Shown here in pieces: positions 46,934 to 61,408 of a stretch of DNA of 64,000 bases. The stretch lies in assembly GCF_000425545.1 (NCBI RefSeq), contig NZ_AUDQ01000001.1:1-64000 (forward strand), in the 5' to 3' direction. Within the stretch, counting starts at the first letter, position 1. Each line of letters begins with the position of its first letter. The stretch is from Sporosarcina ureae DSM 2281 (lineage in GTDB: Bacteria > Bacillota > Bacilli > Bacillales_A > Planococcaceae). The notes beneath the pieces are model-generated. The model was not told the DNA's origin. It did no database searches and saw nothing but the letters and a program-made list of their open reading frames with translations. The position numbers were made by a program, and so were the translations under genes.

Positions 46934-48619
46934 ATGGCATTTGATGGTTTATTTACGAAAGCAATAGTAAGCGAACTGCAACAACTGAAGACTGGTCGGA
47001 TTTCGAAGGTTCATCAGCCGAATTCACAGGAAATCATTTTTCAAATCCGCGCTAATAATAAAAATCATAAATTATTAGTATCGCTACATCCTTCATTTTC
47101 ACGATTGCAATTGACTGATGAAGTGTTAACGAACCCTCCTGAGCCACCTTTGTTTTGTATGGTATTACGCAAACAACTTGAAGGCGGAATGATTACTTCG
47201 ATTGAACAGCATGAGAATGACAGGATTGTGAATATCCACGTCCAGGCTCGAAACGAATTGGGTGATCAAATTGAACGGAAGCTAGTCATTGAAATCATGG
47301 GGCGTCACAGTAACTTAATTTTACTAGATGCTTCACGCGATATGATTATTGACAGCATGAAACATTTACCGCCTTCCGTTAACAGTTACCGTACTGTTTT
47401 ACCTGGACAACCTTATATTCCGGCACCACCACAAGATAAATTGGATCCGTTCAACGTAACCGAAGTAGAATTCAATACAATAGTAGGTGCACTGCAAGAA
47501 CCGAAAGATGTAGTAAAACAATTTGCAGGCTTTTCTCCAGTAACAGCTGCGGAATTATTATACCGTTTAGAGGACAACGACCTATCATTTACTGTGTGGC
47601 GAACATTTCTCGAGAGTTTCAGTCGGGATACAATGAAACCGACTGTCGTAGAAAACGATAGAAAAACTTTGTTTTCCGCCTTAGAATTAACACATGCAAA
47701 AGGAACAACACAATCGTTTTCCACTTTAGCTGAATTACTCGACAAAGTTTATTTTGCCAGAGCAGAACGGGAACGTGTAAAATCCCAGGCCGTCGATCTA
47801 GAACGTTGGTTGTCAAATGAGATTGCCAAACTGGAAAACAAAACAAAGAAATTGCAAAAAGAACAACAAACTGCGCAAGACTTGGATACGTTGAAATTAT
47901 ACGGTGAACTATTAACCGCGAACAGCTACATGCTGCATAAAGGCGATAAAGAAGTGACTGTAGAAAACTATTACGAACAAGGCACAACCGTCACCATTCC
48001 ACTCGACCCAAGAAAATCACCAATTGATAACGCACAACGCTACTTCTCGCGTTACTCAAAAGCAAAGACAGCACTTATTCGGATTGCGGAACAACTTGAA
48101 AAAACCAAGGACGACATCGAATACTTCGAAATGGTCAGACAGCAAGTATACCAAGCTTCTCCAATCGATATAGAAGAAATACGTCAAGAATTAGTAGAAC
48201 TAGGATTCATGCGTGCCCGTAGAGGTAAAAAGAAAGTAAAACTGAAGAAACCTAAACCGGAGGAATTTGTATCTTCTACAGGCATTCCGATCTCAGTAGG
48301 GAAAAACAACAAACAAAATGACTACTTGACATTTAAATTGGCGGCTCGGGACCACCTATGGCTTCACACAAAAGACATACCTGGCTCACACGTCGTCATT
48401 CACGACACCGACCCAGACGCTCAAACAATCGAAGAAGCAGCGGGACTCTCCGCGTACTTCAGTAAAGCCCGTGAATCATCTTCCGTACCAGTTGATTACA
48501 CACAAATTCGTCACGTCAAAAAGCCTTCAGGCGCAAAGCCAGGCTTCGTCATCTACTTTGAACAGAAGACCGTGTTCGTTACACCTGAAGAAGATTTAGT
48601 ACGTAAGTTACGGAAATAA
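46934..48619 (+). CDS. rqcH: Ribosome quality control protein RqcH (NFACT family)
   Basis: RqcH binds obstructed 50S-peptidyl-tRNA complexes and adds C-terminal Ala tails that target stalled peptides for degradation. The NFACT-N domain starts MAFDGLFTKAIVSELQQL; QARNELGDQIERKLVIEIMG and RHSNLILLD follow. A helix-hairpin-helix-like stretch and a coiled coil fall at about residues 280-420. The C-terminal NFACT-R domain has ISVGKNNKQNDYLTFKLA, DHLWLHTKDIPGSHVVI and KKPSGAKPGFVIYFEQKTV. Length is 561 residues. In B. subtilis (yloA) it is separated from pyrE by sulfate-assimilation genes; here it directly faces pyrE. Confidence 0.95.
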   Translation: MAFDGLFTKAIVSELQQLKTGRISKVHQPNSQEIIFQIRANNKNHKLLVSLHPSFSRLQLTDEVLTNPPEPPLFCMVLRKQLEGGMITSIEQHENDRIVNIHVQARNELGDQIERKLVIEIMGRHSNLILLDASRDMIIDSMKHLPPSVNSYRTVLPGQPYIPAPPQDKLDPFNVTEVEFNTIVGALQEPKDVVKQFAGFSPVTAAELLYRLEDNDLSFTVWRTFLESFSRDTMKPTVVENDRKTLFSALELTHAKGTTQSFSTLAELLDKVYFARAERERVKSQAVDLERWLSNEIAKLENKTKKLQKEQQTAQDLDTLKLYGELLTANSYMLHKGDKEVTVENYYEQGTTVTIPLDPRKSPIDNAQRYFSRYSKAKTALIRIAEQLEKTKDDIEYFEMVRQQVYQASPIDIEEIRQELVELGFMRARRGKKKVKLKKPKPEEFVSSTGIPISVGKNNKQNDYLTFKLAARDHLWLHTKDIPGSHVVIHDTDPDAQTIEEAAGLSAYFSKARESSSVPVDYTQIRHVKKPSGAKPGFVIYFEQKTVFVTPEEDLVRKLRK

Positions 48620-48635
48620 AATCAGTGCATATTTA

Positions 48636-48684
48636 AAATAGCTGACCACTTTCATTGTAAATGAAGTGGTCAGCTATTTTTCTT
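48636..48684 (+). terminator. Bidirectional terminator between rqcH and pyrE
   Basis: A long stem of about 20 base pairs (AAATAGCTGACCACTT at 48637-48652 with its complement at 48665-48680) with a short AT-rich loop is followed by TTTTCTTCT on the plus strand and by TTTTAAAT on the minus strand. It can end rqcH transcripts and also those of the pyr operon arriving from the right. Confidence 0.9.
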
Positions 48685-48734
48685 CTATAAGCAATACTTC
48701 AGCTTTCAATAGTAGAAAACGACACCAGTTGATC

Positions 48735-51914
<3,180 letters not shown>

Positions 51915-51918
<4 letters not shown>

Positions 51919-54900
51919 TGAACCACCTGCGGCTTTGGCATTGCATCCGTCTGGAACGTCATGGACTCGATGACGGATAACATAGCTGCTGCTGTATCAA
52001 TTGAAGTTAAGCAAGGAACACCATTTTCTACTGTTTCGCGGCGAATTCTAAAGCCATCACGTGCCGGTTGTTTCCCTTTAGTCAATGTGTTGATGACCAA
52101 TTGCGCTTGGCCTTTTTGGATAACATCGATCAACGTCGGACCTTCTGTGCCTATTTTACCTACTGTTTTCACTTCGATATTTTCTGCTTCAAGTGCCTTA
52201 GCAGTACCTTCTGTTGCCATAATGCGATATCCTGTTTCAATGAAACGTTTCGCGATATCTACAATTTCTTCTTTATCTTTATCGGAAACTGTCATTAACA
52301 CGGTACCGTATTCTTTCACTTCCATTCCAGCGGCTACTAAGCCTTTGTACAACGCCTTTTCCAATGTTACATCTTTCCCCATTACTTCACCTGTTGACTT
52401 CATTTCAGGCCCGAGTGTAATGTCTACACGACGAAGCTTCGCGAAAGAGAAGACTGGTACTTTGACATAGACGCCTGCTGGTGCTTGTGCAAGTCCATCA
52501 GCATAGCCTTGTTCCAAAATAGATTTACCTAAGATCGCTTGTGTTGCCACATTCGCCATCGGGATATTCGTGATTTTGCTTAAGAATGGTACCGTACGGC
52601 TTGATCGTGGGTTTACTTCGATTACGTAAACTTGTCCTTCTGAAATAACGAACTGGATATTCATTAGCCCACGTATTTTGAGCCCGAGAGCCAAACGTTT
52701 CGTATAGTCCGCAATCGTTTCAATCATAGACTGTGACAGGTTTTGTGGAGGATAGACCGCAATCGAATCACCCGAGTGAACGCCTGCACGCTCGATATGC
52801 TCCATGATGCCAGGTATTAATACTGTTTCTCCGTCACAAATTGCATCAACTTCGATTTCCGTTCCTGTTAAGTAACGGTCGATCAGTACCGGATGTTCAG
52901 GGCTAGCTTTTACCGCGTTTTCCATGTATTGAAGTAATTCCTCTTCATAGTAGACGATTTCCATTGCACGGCCACCTAATACATACGACGGACGGACTAG
53001 GACTGGATAACCAATTTCTGTTGCGATAACGACTGCTTCTGGAACTGATAAAGCGGTCTTTCCAAGTGGCTGTGGTACACCGATTTCATGCAAAGCACTC
53101 TCGAACTTATCACGATTTTCCGCACGGTCGATATCATCAAGTGATGTACCAAGAATTTTCACTCCGCGTGCTTCCAATTCATCCGCTAAGTTGATCGCTG
53201 TCTGGCCACCAAACTGGACGATAACTCCTTCTGGTTGCTCAAGGTCCACTATATGCATAACATCTTCAATGGTTAACGGTTCGAAGTACAACTTATCAGA
53301 TATTGAAAAGTCGGTCGAAACTGTTTCAGGATTGTTATTGACGATGATCGCTTCATAACCTGATTGCTGTATAGCCCATACACAGTGTACTGTTGCATAA
53401 TCGAACTCTACCCCTTGTCCAATGCGGATTGGGCCTGAACCTAGGACGATCACACTCTTCTTATCCGTTCTTACAGATTCATTTTCATCTTCATACGTAC
53501 CATAGAAGTATGGAGTATCGGATTCATATTCACCTGCACACGTATCCACTTTCTTATACACCGGAACCAATCCTTGCTCTTGTCTCCACTCATATACTTC
53601 ACGATCGGTTGTATTCCAAAGCTTGGCAATCGTAGCATCCGGGAATCCAAGACGTTTTGCTTTATAACCGATTGCTTTATCATATGGATGGTCTTTCAAT
53701 GTTTCTTCATACCGAACGATATTTTCAAATTTGCGCAAGAAGAATAAATCAATGGCGCTCCATGCATGTAGAGTTTCGATTGTCACACCACGACGCAGTG
53801 CTTCTCCGATGAAGAACAGTCGCTCATCGCCTGCTTTGCGAATACGTTTTTCGATCCATTCGTCGGACATTTCACTACCACCAGGAAGTGACAAATCGAA
53901 TTGTCCTGTTTCCAATGAACGTACAGCCTTCATGATGGACTCTTCAAATGTACGGCCCATTGCCATTACTTCACCTGTTGCTTTCATCTGTGTACCCAAG
54001 TTACGCTTCGCCGATTCGAACTTATCGAAAGGCCAACGGGGAATTTTCGTTACTACATAGTCCAGTGTCGGCTCGAAGCAAGCATACGTATTACCTGTTA
54101 CCGGATTCATCATTTCATCTAGCGTCAAACCGACAGCAATTTTTGCTGCAAGTTTCGCGATTGGATAACCCGTTGCTTTGGAAGCTAATGCAGATGATCG
54201 ACTGACACGCGGATTTACTTCGATAATGTAATAATCAAAGCTATGTGGATCCAGTGCTAACTGTACGTTACAGCCACCTTCGATTTTCAACTCACGAATG
54301 ATGTTTAATGAAACATTACGTAGCATCTGGTTTTCACGGTCTGTCAATGTTTGGCATGGTGCCGTTACGATAGAGTCACCTGTATGGATACCTACAGCAT
54401 CCACGTTTTCCATATTACACACGACGATCGCATTATCCGCAGAGTCACGCATTACTTCATATTCGATTTCTTTGAAACCTGCGATGGATTTCTCTAGAAG
54501 ACACTGTGTAACAGGGCTGTATTTCAAACCACTTGCTACAATTTCTTCTAAGTCTTCATCATTGTGGCATATTCCCCCTCCCGTTCCACCTAGCGTGAAC
54601 GCAGGTCGAACGATAACTGGATAACCAATCTTATTAACGAACGCGTAGGCCTCATCAATATTATGGATGATATCACTGTCCGGAACAGGTTCACCCATTT
54701 CATTCATTAGTGTACGGAATAAATCACGGTCTTCTGCTTTATGGATTGCGTCCAGCTTTGTACCCAAAATCTCAATTCCTAGTTCATCCAGAATCCCTGA
54801 TTCATGCAATTCAATCGCCATGTTTAAACCAGTTTGTCCACCTAATGTCGCAAGTAGTGCATCCGGTCGTTCTTTACGAATAATACGGCTAACGAATTCA

Positions 54901-55112
54901 AGTGTGATGGGTTCAATATACACTTTATCTGCCATCTCAGTATCCGTCATAATAGTTGCAGGGTTTGAGTTGATCAGAATAACTCGGTAACCTTCTTCTT
55001 TAAGGGATAAACAGGCTTGTGTACCTGCATAGTCAAATTCTGCTGCTTGTCCAATTACAATAGGACCTGAACCGATCACGAGGATGGATTTTATGTCAGT
55101 ACGTTTAGGCAT
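51915..55112 (-). CDS. carB: Carbamoyl-phosphate synthase large (synthetase) subunit
   Basis: CarB activates bicarbonate, captures ammonia and phosphorylates carbamate. Its 1065 residues show the duplicated ATP-grasp architecture: [19 protein letters not shown] and [19 protein letters not shown] open the two halves, with [12 protein letters not shown] and [11 protein letters not shown] as glycine loops. The C-terminal MGS-like allosteric domain (about residues 935-1065) has [19 protein letters not shown]. No key residue looks changed. It overlaps carA by 8 bases. Its glutaminase partner CarA lacks the catalytic Cys, so ammonia may have to come from solution. Confidence 0.97.
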
Positions 55113-56208
55113 TAGTATTCTCCTTTCTGTTGCTTGCAGTCATCAATTGAATGAAACGTTCGAATATATAGCTAGAATCTTGTGGTCCTGGTGATGCTTC
55201 CGGGTGGAACTGAACAGTGAATGCTTCCAATTTCTCACTTCGAAGCCCTTCAATACAATTGTCATTCAATGCTATATGTGTCACTTCAAGACCTGTTCCC
55301 GCTAAAGAGTCTTTAAGTACTTCATATCCATGACTTTGTGATGTCAAATCGGTACGATTCGTATTCAAGTCTTTTACCGGATAATTTCCACCAATATGGC
55401 TGTTCTTCATCTTTGCCGTTTTAGCACCGCATGCCAGTGCGAATAATTGATGGCCTAGTCCGATACCGAAGATCGGCTTCTTACCCATTAATTCCTTTAT
55501 TGTTTCAACTGCACCTTCTACGTCTTCAGGATTTCCTGGTCCGTTTGATAATAAAATACCGTCTGGGAACAACGCTAAAATTTCTTTTGCTGATGTATCA
55601 TGAGGTACGACTATAACGTCGCAGTCCTTCTTATTTAATTCACGCAAAATGCCATGTTTAATGCCATAGTCGATGACGACGACACGCTTGCCTAAGCCCG
55701 GGCTTGGATATGGGCGTTTGGTAGATACTTTCGCTACTAAATCCGTTGGCAATTCATATTGTTGAAGTTCTGCAACCGTTGCATCGGTATCGATGTCATC
55801 TCCAGCAGCAGTTAATTTACCTCGTAAAGAACCTTTATCACGTAATAGACGTGTTAGTTTGCGAGTATCAATTTCCTGAATTCCTGGAATCCCTTTTAAT
55901 ATAAGCAAGTCTCCTAGTGACATGCCACTACGGAAATTCGAAGGCTCTTCCGCTAATTCTCTAATGACTAAGCCATTGATTGCTAAATCTATGGACTCAT
56001 AATCATCTCGGTTAATACCGTAATTACCGATCAGCGGATAGGTCATCACGACAATTTGTCCACAACCCGAAGGATTTGAAATCGTCTCCTGATATCCTGT
56101 CATACCGGTTGCAAATACTGCTTCTCCTATTGAAGCACAATTTGCTCCAAATGCTTTCCCTTCAAAAACAGAGCCATCTTCCAATACTAAGTATCTCTTT
56201 GTCATCAT
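55105..56208 (-). CDS. carA: Carbamoyl-phosphate synthase small subunit, glutaminase nucleophile missing
   Basis: CarA normally hydrolyses glutamine and channels ammonia to CarB. The N-terminal domain ([29 protein letters not shown]) and the class I amidotransferase domain ([20 protein letters not shown]) are recognisable, and the length (367 residues from ATG 56208) is normal. The nucleophile motif GICLGHQ reads GIGLGHQ: codon 250 is GGA (55459-55461). Ser292 in SQSHGY replaces the Asn that anchors glutamine (E. coli Asn311). The usual GHRGxNHPV reads SHIGGNYPV. His335 and Glu337 remain. The frame is open and the gene coupled to pyrC (ATGATGA), so this is not a decayed gene. An ammonia-using enzyme, as in vertebrate CPS I (Cys to Ser), is the inference. 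Confidence 0.95.
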   Translation of the reverse strand: MMTKRYLVLEDGSVFEGKAFGANCASIGEAVFATGMTGYQETISNPSGCGQIVVMTYPLIGNYGINRDDYESIDLAINGLVIRELAEEPSNFRSGMSLGDLLILKGIPGIQEIDTRKLTRLLRDKGSLRGKLTAAGDDIDTDATVAELQQYELPTDLVAKVSTKRPYPSPGLGKRVVVIDYGIKHGILRELNKKDCDVIVVPHDTSAKEILALFPDGILLSNGPGNPEDVEGAVETIKELMGKKPIFGIGLGHQLFALACGAKTAKMKNSHIGGNYPVKDLNTNRTDLTSQSHGYEVLKDSLAGTGLEVTHIALNDNCIEGLRSEKLEAFTVQFHPEASPGPQDSSYIFERFIQLMTASNRKENTNA

Positions 56209-57482
56209 TGACCATCCTTCCATACGATGTTTCCACCGAAAATTGTCATTACAGGCCATCCGGCGCATTCTACTCCGTCAAATGGTGTGTTCTTACCTTT
56301 TGAAACAAATGTAGTACGGTCGATTGTTTGTTGCTTTTCCAGATCAAGTAATACTAAATCTGCTTCAGCACCTACTTCAAGCTTACCGTAAGGCAAGTTA
56401 AAGACTTCTGCAGGCTTTACTGTCATCCAGTCAAGAAGTTGTTTGAGCGTCCAGTATCCTGGCTTGACGAAGTTTGTATATAGTAAAGGAAATGCTGTTT
56501 CAAATCCTGTGATACCAAATGGTGCTTTTGCAATACCAACTGCTTTTTCATCTGCTGTATGCGGTGCGTGGTCAGTTGCGATACAATCCAATGTGCCATC
56601 CATTAAACCTTCGCGCAATGCCTCGCGATCTTCGATGGCACGTAGCGGAGGATTCATCTTCCAGTCCGCATCGTCTCCAGGCACATCATCTTCTGTCAAC
56701 AACAAGTGGTGAGGGCTGACTTCTCCTGTTACATGAATACCAGCTCTTTTTGCGTCGCGGATTACGCGAACCGATTCTTTCGTGCTGACGTGACATACGT
56801 GATAATGCGCGCCCGCGGCTTCCGCTAGTAAAATATCACGTGCAATATGTACTGATTCTGCAATGGAAGGAATTCCCGGTAAGCCAAGTTCTTTATTACG
56901 TTTTCCTTCGTGCATTGCGCCTCCATAGATTAATGTATTGTCTTCGCAGTGCGCCACTATAGCCATATCGATCTTCGCTGCATCCTGCATCGCTTCGTAC
57001 ATCATACCCGCTTCTTGTACACCTACACCGTCATCCGTGAACGCGAATGCACCGTGTTCTTTTAATTCAGATAGATTAGTGCGTTCTTTTCCCGCTTCTC
57101 TGATCGTGATCGACGCATAAGGGAGTACACGAATTTTAGCATTGGCTTTAATTAATGTGTTGATCTTTTCAAGGTTTTCTTTTGTATCGGGTACTGGACG
57201 CGTATTCGGCATTGGACAAATGGTCGTATATCCGCCTTTCGCTGCCGAATGAGTACCTGTTTCAATTGTTTCTTTATGCTCTCCGCCCGGCTCGCGCAAA
57301 TGTACGTGTACATCGATGAACCCAGGTGATACTAGTAAGCCTTTTCCTTCAATTATTTCAAATCCTTCTGTTGCTAGTTGGTTACCAATTTCCGCAATCT
57401 TTCCATCTGCAATTTTAATATCCGTTTCGACGATCTTGCCTTCTTCGTTTACCATTTGCACTTGTTGAATTAACATGTTCAT
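56205..57482 (-). CDS. pyrC: Dihydroorotase
   Basis: PyrC cyclises carbamoyl aspartate. The metal motif is [18 protein letters not shown]. Further ligands are in [20 protein letters not shown] and [11 protein letters not shown]. The 425-residue length matches type I dihydroorotase. The ATG at 57482 lies 1 base after the pyrB stop; a second ATG two codons in is a possible alternative. Confidence 0.97.
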   Translation of the reverse strand: MNMLIQQVQMVNEEGKIVETDIKIADGKIAEIGNQLATEGFEIIEGKGLLVSPGFIDVHVHLREPGGEHKETIETGTHSAAKGGYTTICPMPNTRPVPDTKENLEKINTLIKANAKIRVLPYASITIREAGKERTNLSELKEHGAFAFTDDGVGVQEAGMMYEAMQDAAKIDMAIVAHCEDNTLIYGGAMHEGKRNKELGLPGIPSIAESVHIARDILLAEAAGAHYHVCHVSTKESVRVIRDAKRAGIHVTGEVSPHHLLLTEDDVPGDDADWKMNPPLRAIEDREALREGLMDGTLDCIATDHAPHTADEKAVGIAKAPFGITGFETAFPLLYTNFVKPGYWTLKQLLDWMTVKPAEVFNLPYGKLEVGAEADLVLLDLEKQQTIDRTTFVSKGKNTPFDGVECAGWPVMTIFGGNIVWKDGQ

Positions 57483-57483
57483 A

Positions 57484-58362
57484 TTACTTCCGCCCCTTCA
57501 ATATAAGTTCTAGAACAGCTGCCCGAATGTAGACACCGTTTTCTACTTGTTTAAAAATTCGCGATTGCGGACTTTCTATTAAACAATCCGCTATTTCCAC
57601 ATCACGATTCACTGGAGCTGGATGCATGATGATTGCACCTTTTTTCATTTTAGCTGCCCGTTCTATAGTTAGACCGTATTGCTTGTGATAAGCAGCTTTC
57701 GTATAAGCCATCTCTGTATTATGACGTTCGTGCTGTACTCGAAGGAGCATGACGACATCACTCGTTTCAATTACTTCATCCCAGTTGTCGACACTGTCAA
57801 ATTCTCCTGCCCATTCAGGTGGGCAAAGGAACGTGACCTCAGCTCCCAGCTTCCGCAAAGCTTCTGCATTTGAGCGAGCGACCCGACTGTGGGCGATATC
57901 TCCCGCAATCAATACTTTCAGTCCTTCAAATTGACCAAATTCCTCTTGAATCGTGAAGATATCGAGCAAGGATTGTGTCGGATGCTGACCCGATCCATCT
58001 CCTGCATTAATGATTGCCACATTTGTTCGTTTTACTAATTCCTCATAGAATCCATCAGCTGGATGGCGGATGATTAGGGCATCCAAACCTATTGCTTCCA
58101 ACGTCCTAATCGTATCATACAAAGATTCTCCTTTTAAGGTACTCGAGAAACTCGTCTCAAAGGGGATAATTTGCGCGCCTACTTTACGTTCTGCCATCTC
58201 AAAACTTGTTTTCGTTCTCGTACTAGGTTCAAAAAACAAGTTGCTGACGGTATATGTTCCAGGCAGTTCTCTGAAGCCCAGTCGCTTAAAAATCGCTGCC
58301 CGATCGAGTATGAGCATGATTTCATCCACTGTCAGGTCTTTCATTGAAACTAAATGTTCCAT
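57484..58362 (-). CDS. pyrB: Aspartate carbamoyltransferase catalytic subunit
   Basis: PyrB joins carbamoyl phosphate and aspartate. The carbamoyl-phosphate motif is [13 protein letters not shown]; the [11 protein letters not shown] and [10 protein letters not shown] segments are also present. ATG 58362 gives 292 residues, with AAGGAGG 8 bases upstream. No pyrI-type regulatory gene is present, as usual for Bacillus-type enzymes. Confidence 0.97.
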   Translation of the reverse strand: MEHLVSMKDLTVDEIMLILDRAAIFKRLGFRELPGTYTVSNLFFEPSTRTKTSFEMAERKVGAQIIPFETSFSSTLKGESLYDTIRTLEAIGLDALIIRHPADGFYEELVKRTNVAIINAGDGSGQHPTQSLLDIFTIQEEFGQFEGLKVLIAGDIAHSRVARSNAEALRKLGAEVTFLCPPEWAGEFDSVDNWDEVIETSDVVMLLRVQHERHNTEMAYTKAAYHKQYGLTIERAAKMKKGAIIMHPAPVNRDVEIADCLIESPQSRIFKQVENGVYIRAAVLELILKGRK

Positions 58363-58419
58363 CAGATATTCCTCCTTCACGAAATGCAAGTACGTCATGC
58401 ACGAAATGCTTGTTGTTTT

Positions 58420-59706
58420 CTATTCTTCCTTATCCATCAAAGTATCATCTGTTTTACCTGGCAATACTAGGTTCAACAGAACACCGACAATTGCAGCCAG
58501 AGCCATACCACCGATTTGGAATGTTTCACTTATGTTGATCGTTGCCCCACCGATTCCGATTACTAGGATGATGGATGCGATCACTAGATTTCGTTGATTA
58601 TCAAAGTCGATCTTGTGGTCGATGAGCATGCGCATTCCTGATGAAGCGATGATACCAAACAGCAGAATAGATATTCCGCCAAGTACTGCCGTAGGAATCG
58701 TAGCAATCAACGCCATAATTTTACCTATGAAGGAGAAGAATATCGCAAATACTGCAGCCCCCATGATCACATACACACTGTAGACTCGCGTAATAGCAAG
58801 TACGCCAATGTTTTCTCCGTATGTAGTTTTGGGTGGTCCTCCGACTAGTCCACTCATAAGTGTTCCCAGTCCATCACCAAGCAACGATCTGTGTAATCCA
58901 GGACTTTCAATATAATTCCTGTCTACTACTTTGCCTAGTACAAGCTGGTGTCCAATGTGCTCAGAGATAGTGACTATCGCGATTGGCACCATAATGATTA
59001 GCAGTGTCGGTGTTACGACGAATTCGTAATCAACACCCGGGATCAGCATTTCCGGTACTGCAAACCACTTGGCTTCTACTACTTTGCTGAAATCTAGAAT
59101 ACCGATGAAAGCAGAGTAGATATACCCAACTACGATGCCAATAAGTACCGGCATCAAGCTGATAATTCCTTTAAAGAACATTAAGCAGAATACTGCAGAA
59201 GCAAGTGTTACTAGAGCCGCGGAAAAGTGTAAGCCACTGTAAACATCCGCTCCATCCACATTAATCGTGCTCGCCATATTAATAGCTGTAGGTGCAATTG
59301 CCAATCCAATTACCATAATAACGGGTCCCACTACGATAGGTGGTAATAACTTCATAATCCAGTTATAGCCGGTTTTATAAATTAGTAACGATATGATTGC
59401 ATAGACCAATGCTACGAACATACTACCTATCATTGCGCTACCGATACCGCCCGATTGTGTCGCCATCTGAATCGGTACAATAAAAGCGAATGAAGAGCCT
59501 AGATAGGCTGGAACTTGAAACTTCGTCACGATAATAAATACGATCGTTGCGATCCCACTCGTTAAGAGCGCGATAGCTGGGCTTAAGCCTACTAGTTGTG
59601 GTACTAAAATTGTTGCGCCAAACATGGCGAACATATGCTGTAAGCTTAGTGCAAGCCAGCGAATAGGTTGCGGCTTTTCATGTACATCCAATACTTTTAC
59701 GCTCAT
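58420..59706 (-). CDS. pyrP: Uracil permease
   Basis: PyrP is a membrane uracil:proton symporter of the NCS2/UraA family. It is 428 residues with about 12-14 hydrophobic segments and the family markers QHMFAMFGATILVP near the N-terminus and GDGLGTLMSGLVGGPPKTTYGENIG. It lies between pyrR and pyrB as in B. subtilis. Neither the gap to pyrR (20 bases) nor that to pyrB (57 bases) holds an attenuator. Confidence 0.96.
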   Translation of the reverse strand: MSVKVLDVHEKPQPIRWLALSLQHMFAMFGATILVPQLVGLSPAIALLTSGIATIVFIIVTKFQVPAYLGSSFAFIVPIQMATQSGGIGSAMIGSMFVALVYAIISLLIYKTGYNWIMKLLPPIVVGPVIMVIGLAIAPTAINMASTINVDGADVYSGLHFSAALVTLASAVFCLMFFKGIISLMPVLIGIVVGYIYSAFIGILDFSKVVEAKWFAVPEMLIPGVDYEFVVTPTLLIIMVPIAIVTISEHIGHQLVLGKVVDRNYIESPGLHRSLLGDGLGTLMSGLVGGPPKTTYGENIGVLAITRVYSVYVIMGAAVFAIFFSFIGKIMALIATIPTAVLGGISILLFGIIASSGMRMLIDHKIDFDNQRNLVIASIILVIGIGGATINISETFQIGGMALAAIVGVLLNLVLPGKTDDTLMDKEE

Positions 59707-59726
59707 CTATCATTTCTCCCAGCTGC

Positions 59727-60296
<570 letters not shown>

Positions 60297-60311
60297 TCAC
60301 CTTTTGTCTAT

Positions 60312-60346
60312 AAAAAAAGCCCTCCAGTCAGAGAAGACTGGAGGGC
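60312..60346 (-). terminator. pyr operon attenuator terminator
   Basis: GCCCTCCAGTC (60319-60329) and GACTGGAGGGC (60336-60346) are perfect 11-bp arms with a 6-base loop, followed on the minus strand by TTTTTTT. It lies 36 bases before pyrR in the leader. Confidence 0.92.
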
Positions 60347-60445
60347 AGACGTGCAGAAAAAAGCATACATCGATGCTTACCGCAGTAAGCTGTCATGTAA
60401 TTCCGTGCAACCTTCCCAGCCTCACAGGACTGACGTTAAAGGTAT
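60347..60445 (-). promoter_or_regulatory. PyrR-binding leader (anti-antiterminator and antiterminator region)
   Basis: On the minus strand the leader contains CAGTCCTGTGAGGCTG (complement of 60417-60432) followed by GGAAGG, the conserved PyrR-binding stem-loop core. The following sequence includes GCAGTAAGC-type pairing segments and then the terminator. UMP-bound PyrR would stabilise this stem and allow termination; without it an antiterminator forms. Confidence 0.9.
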
Positions 60446-60466
60446 CGCTATTCAATTTCTTAATAG

Positions 60467-60496
60467 AGTATACATCTCATTACAAGCATTTGTCAA
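60467..60496 (-). promoter_or_regulatory. Sigma-A promoter of the pyr operon
   Basis: On the minus strand a perfect TTGACA (complement of 60491-60496), an 18-base spacer and TATACT (complement of 60467-60472). It lies 7 bases after the rluD stop and gives a leader of about 185 bases containing the PyrR attenuator. Confidence 0.85.
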
Positions 60497-60502
60497 CGCT
60501 TA

Positions 60503-61408
60503 TTAAGAGCGTAATTCATTTAGTAACTGTTGGAAATTTTCAGGCAACGGAGCAGTGAACTCCATATATTCATCCGTCGTCGGGTGATCAAAACCAATAG
60601 TTCCTGCATGCAGTACTTGACCGCCAAAATCGATTGTTTTTCTCTGACCGTATTTTGGGTCTCCTACAAGTGGATACCCGATGTATTTCATATGCACACG
60701 AATCTGGTGAGTTCTTCCTGTTTCCAGTCGGCATTCAACCAATGTATATGCGCCAAAACGTTCAAGAACCTTAAAGTGTGTAACAGCATTTTTCCCCTCA
60801 TCCACAACCGCCATCCGTTGACGATCGCGCTTGTCACGCCCAATTGGTGCATCTATTGTGCCGTTATCATGTGGAATATGTCCGTGAACTAATGCCGTAT
60901 ACACACGATTAACTGACTTAGCGACGAGCTGATTAACTAATGAAACATGTGCTTTATCATTTTTGGCTACCATCAATAACCCGGAAGTATCTTTATCAAT
61001 ACGGTGTACGATACCAGGTCGCATAATACCATTGATGCCTGATAAATCCGTCACTTGATACATTAATCCATTGACTAAAGTTCCACTCACATGACCAGCT
61101 GATGGATGAACAACCATCCCCACTGGTTTGTTGACAACCAACACGTCTTGGTCTTCATAAACAATTTCAAGGTTTAGATTTTCAGCTTCTACATCATATT
61201 CTTCCATTGCCGGCTGCTCGACAGTGACCTGATCATCCGTCTTAACTTTATAGTTCTGCTTAACTACACTGTTATTTACTTTAATATGTTCCTCTTTTAC
61301 CCATTGCTGGATTTGCGTGCGTGACCAGTCCGGTTGAAGAGTAGCCAATGCTTTGTCTATTCGACTTCCTGTAAGTTCTTCTGTTATTTCATATTCTAAT
61401 CTTTCCAT
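60503..61408 (-). CDS. rluD: RluD-family 23S rRNA pseudouridine synthase (YlyB)
   Basis: This RluA/RluD-type synthase converts uridines to pseudouridine. An N-terminal S4 domain (RIDKALATLQPDWSRTQIQQW) precedes the catalytic domain with HRIDKDTSGLLMVAKN, which bears the catalytic Asp, and LETGRTHQIRVHM. Length is 301 residues. It shares one base with the lspA stop (TAATG). Confidence 0.93.
   Translation of the reverse strand: MERLEYEITEELTGSRIDKALATLQPDWSRTQIQQWVKEEHIKVNNSVVKQNYKVKTDDQVTVEQPAMEEYDVEAENLNLEIVYEDQDVLVVNKPVGMVVHPSAGHVSGTLVNGLMYQVTDLSGINGIMRPGIVHRIDKDTSGLLMVAKNDKAHVSLVNQLVAKSVNRVYTALVHGHIPHDNGTIDAPIGRDKRDRQRMAVVDEGKNAVTHFKVLERFGAYTLVECRLETGRTHQIRVHMKYIGYPLVGDPKYGQRKTIDFGGQVLHAGTIGFDHPTTDEYMEFTAPLPENFQQLLNELRS

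Noticed and set aside
51961..52470. 169-codon plus-strand frame opposite carB
   Set aside because: Shadow frame generated by the codon pattern of carB; no conserved motif.
55105..56208. carA considered as a pseudogene
   Set aside because: The frame is full-length and uninterrupted, coupled to its neighbours, and the rest of the fold is conserved; only glutaminase-pocket residues have changed.
58363..58419. A second PyrR attenuator between pyrP and pyrB
   Set aside because: The 57-base gap is too short and has no terminator hairpin or PyrR-binding core.
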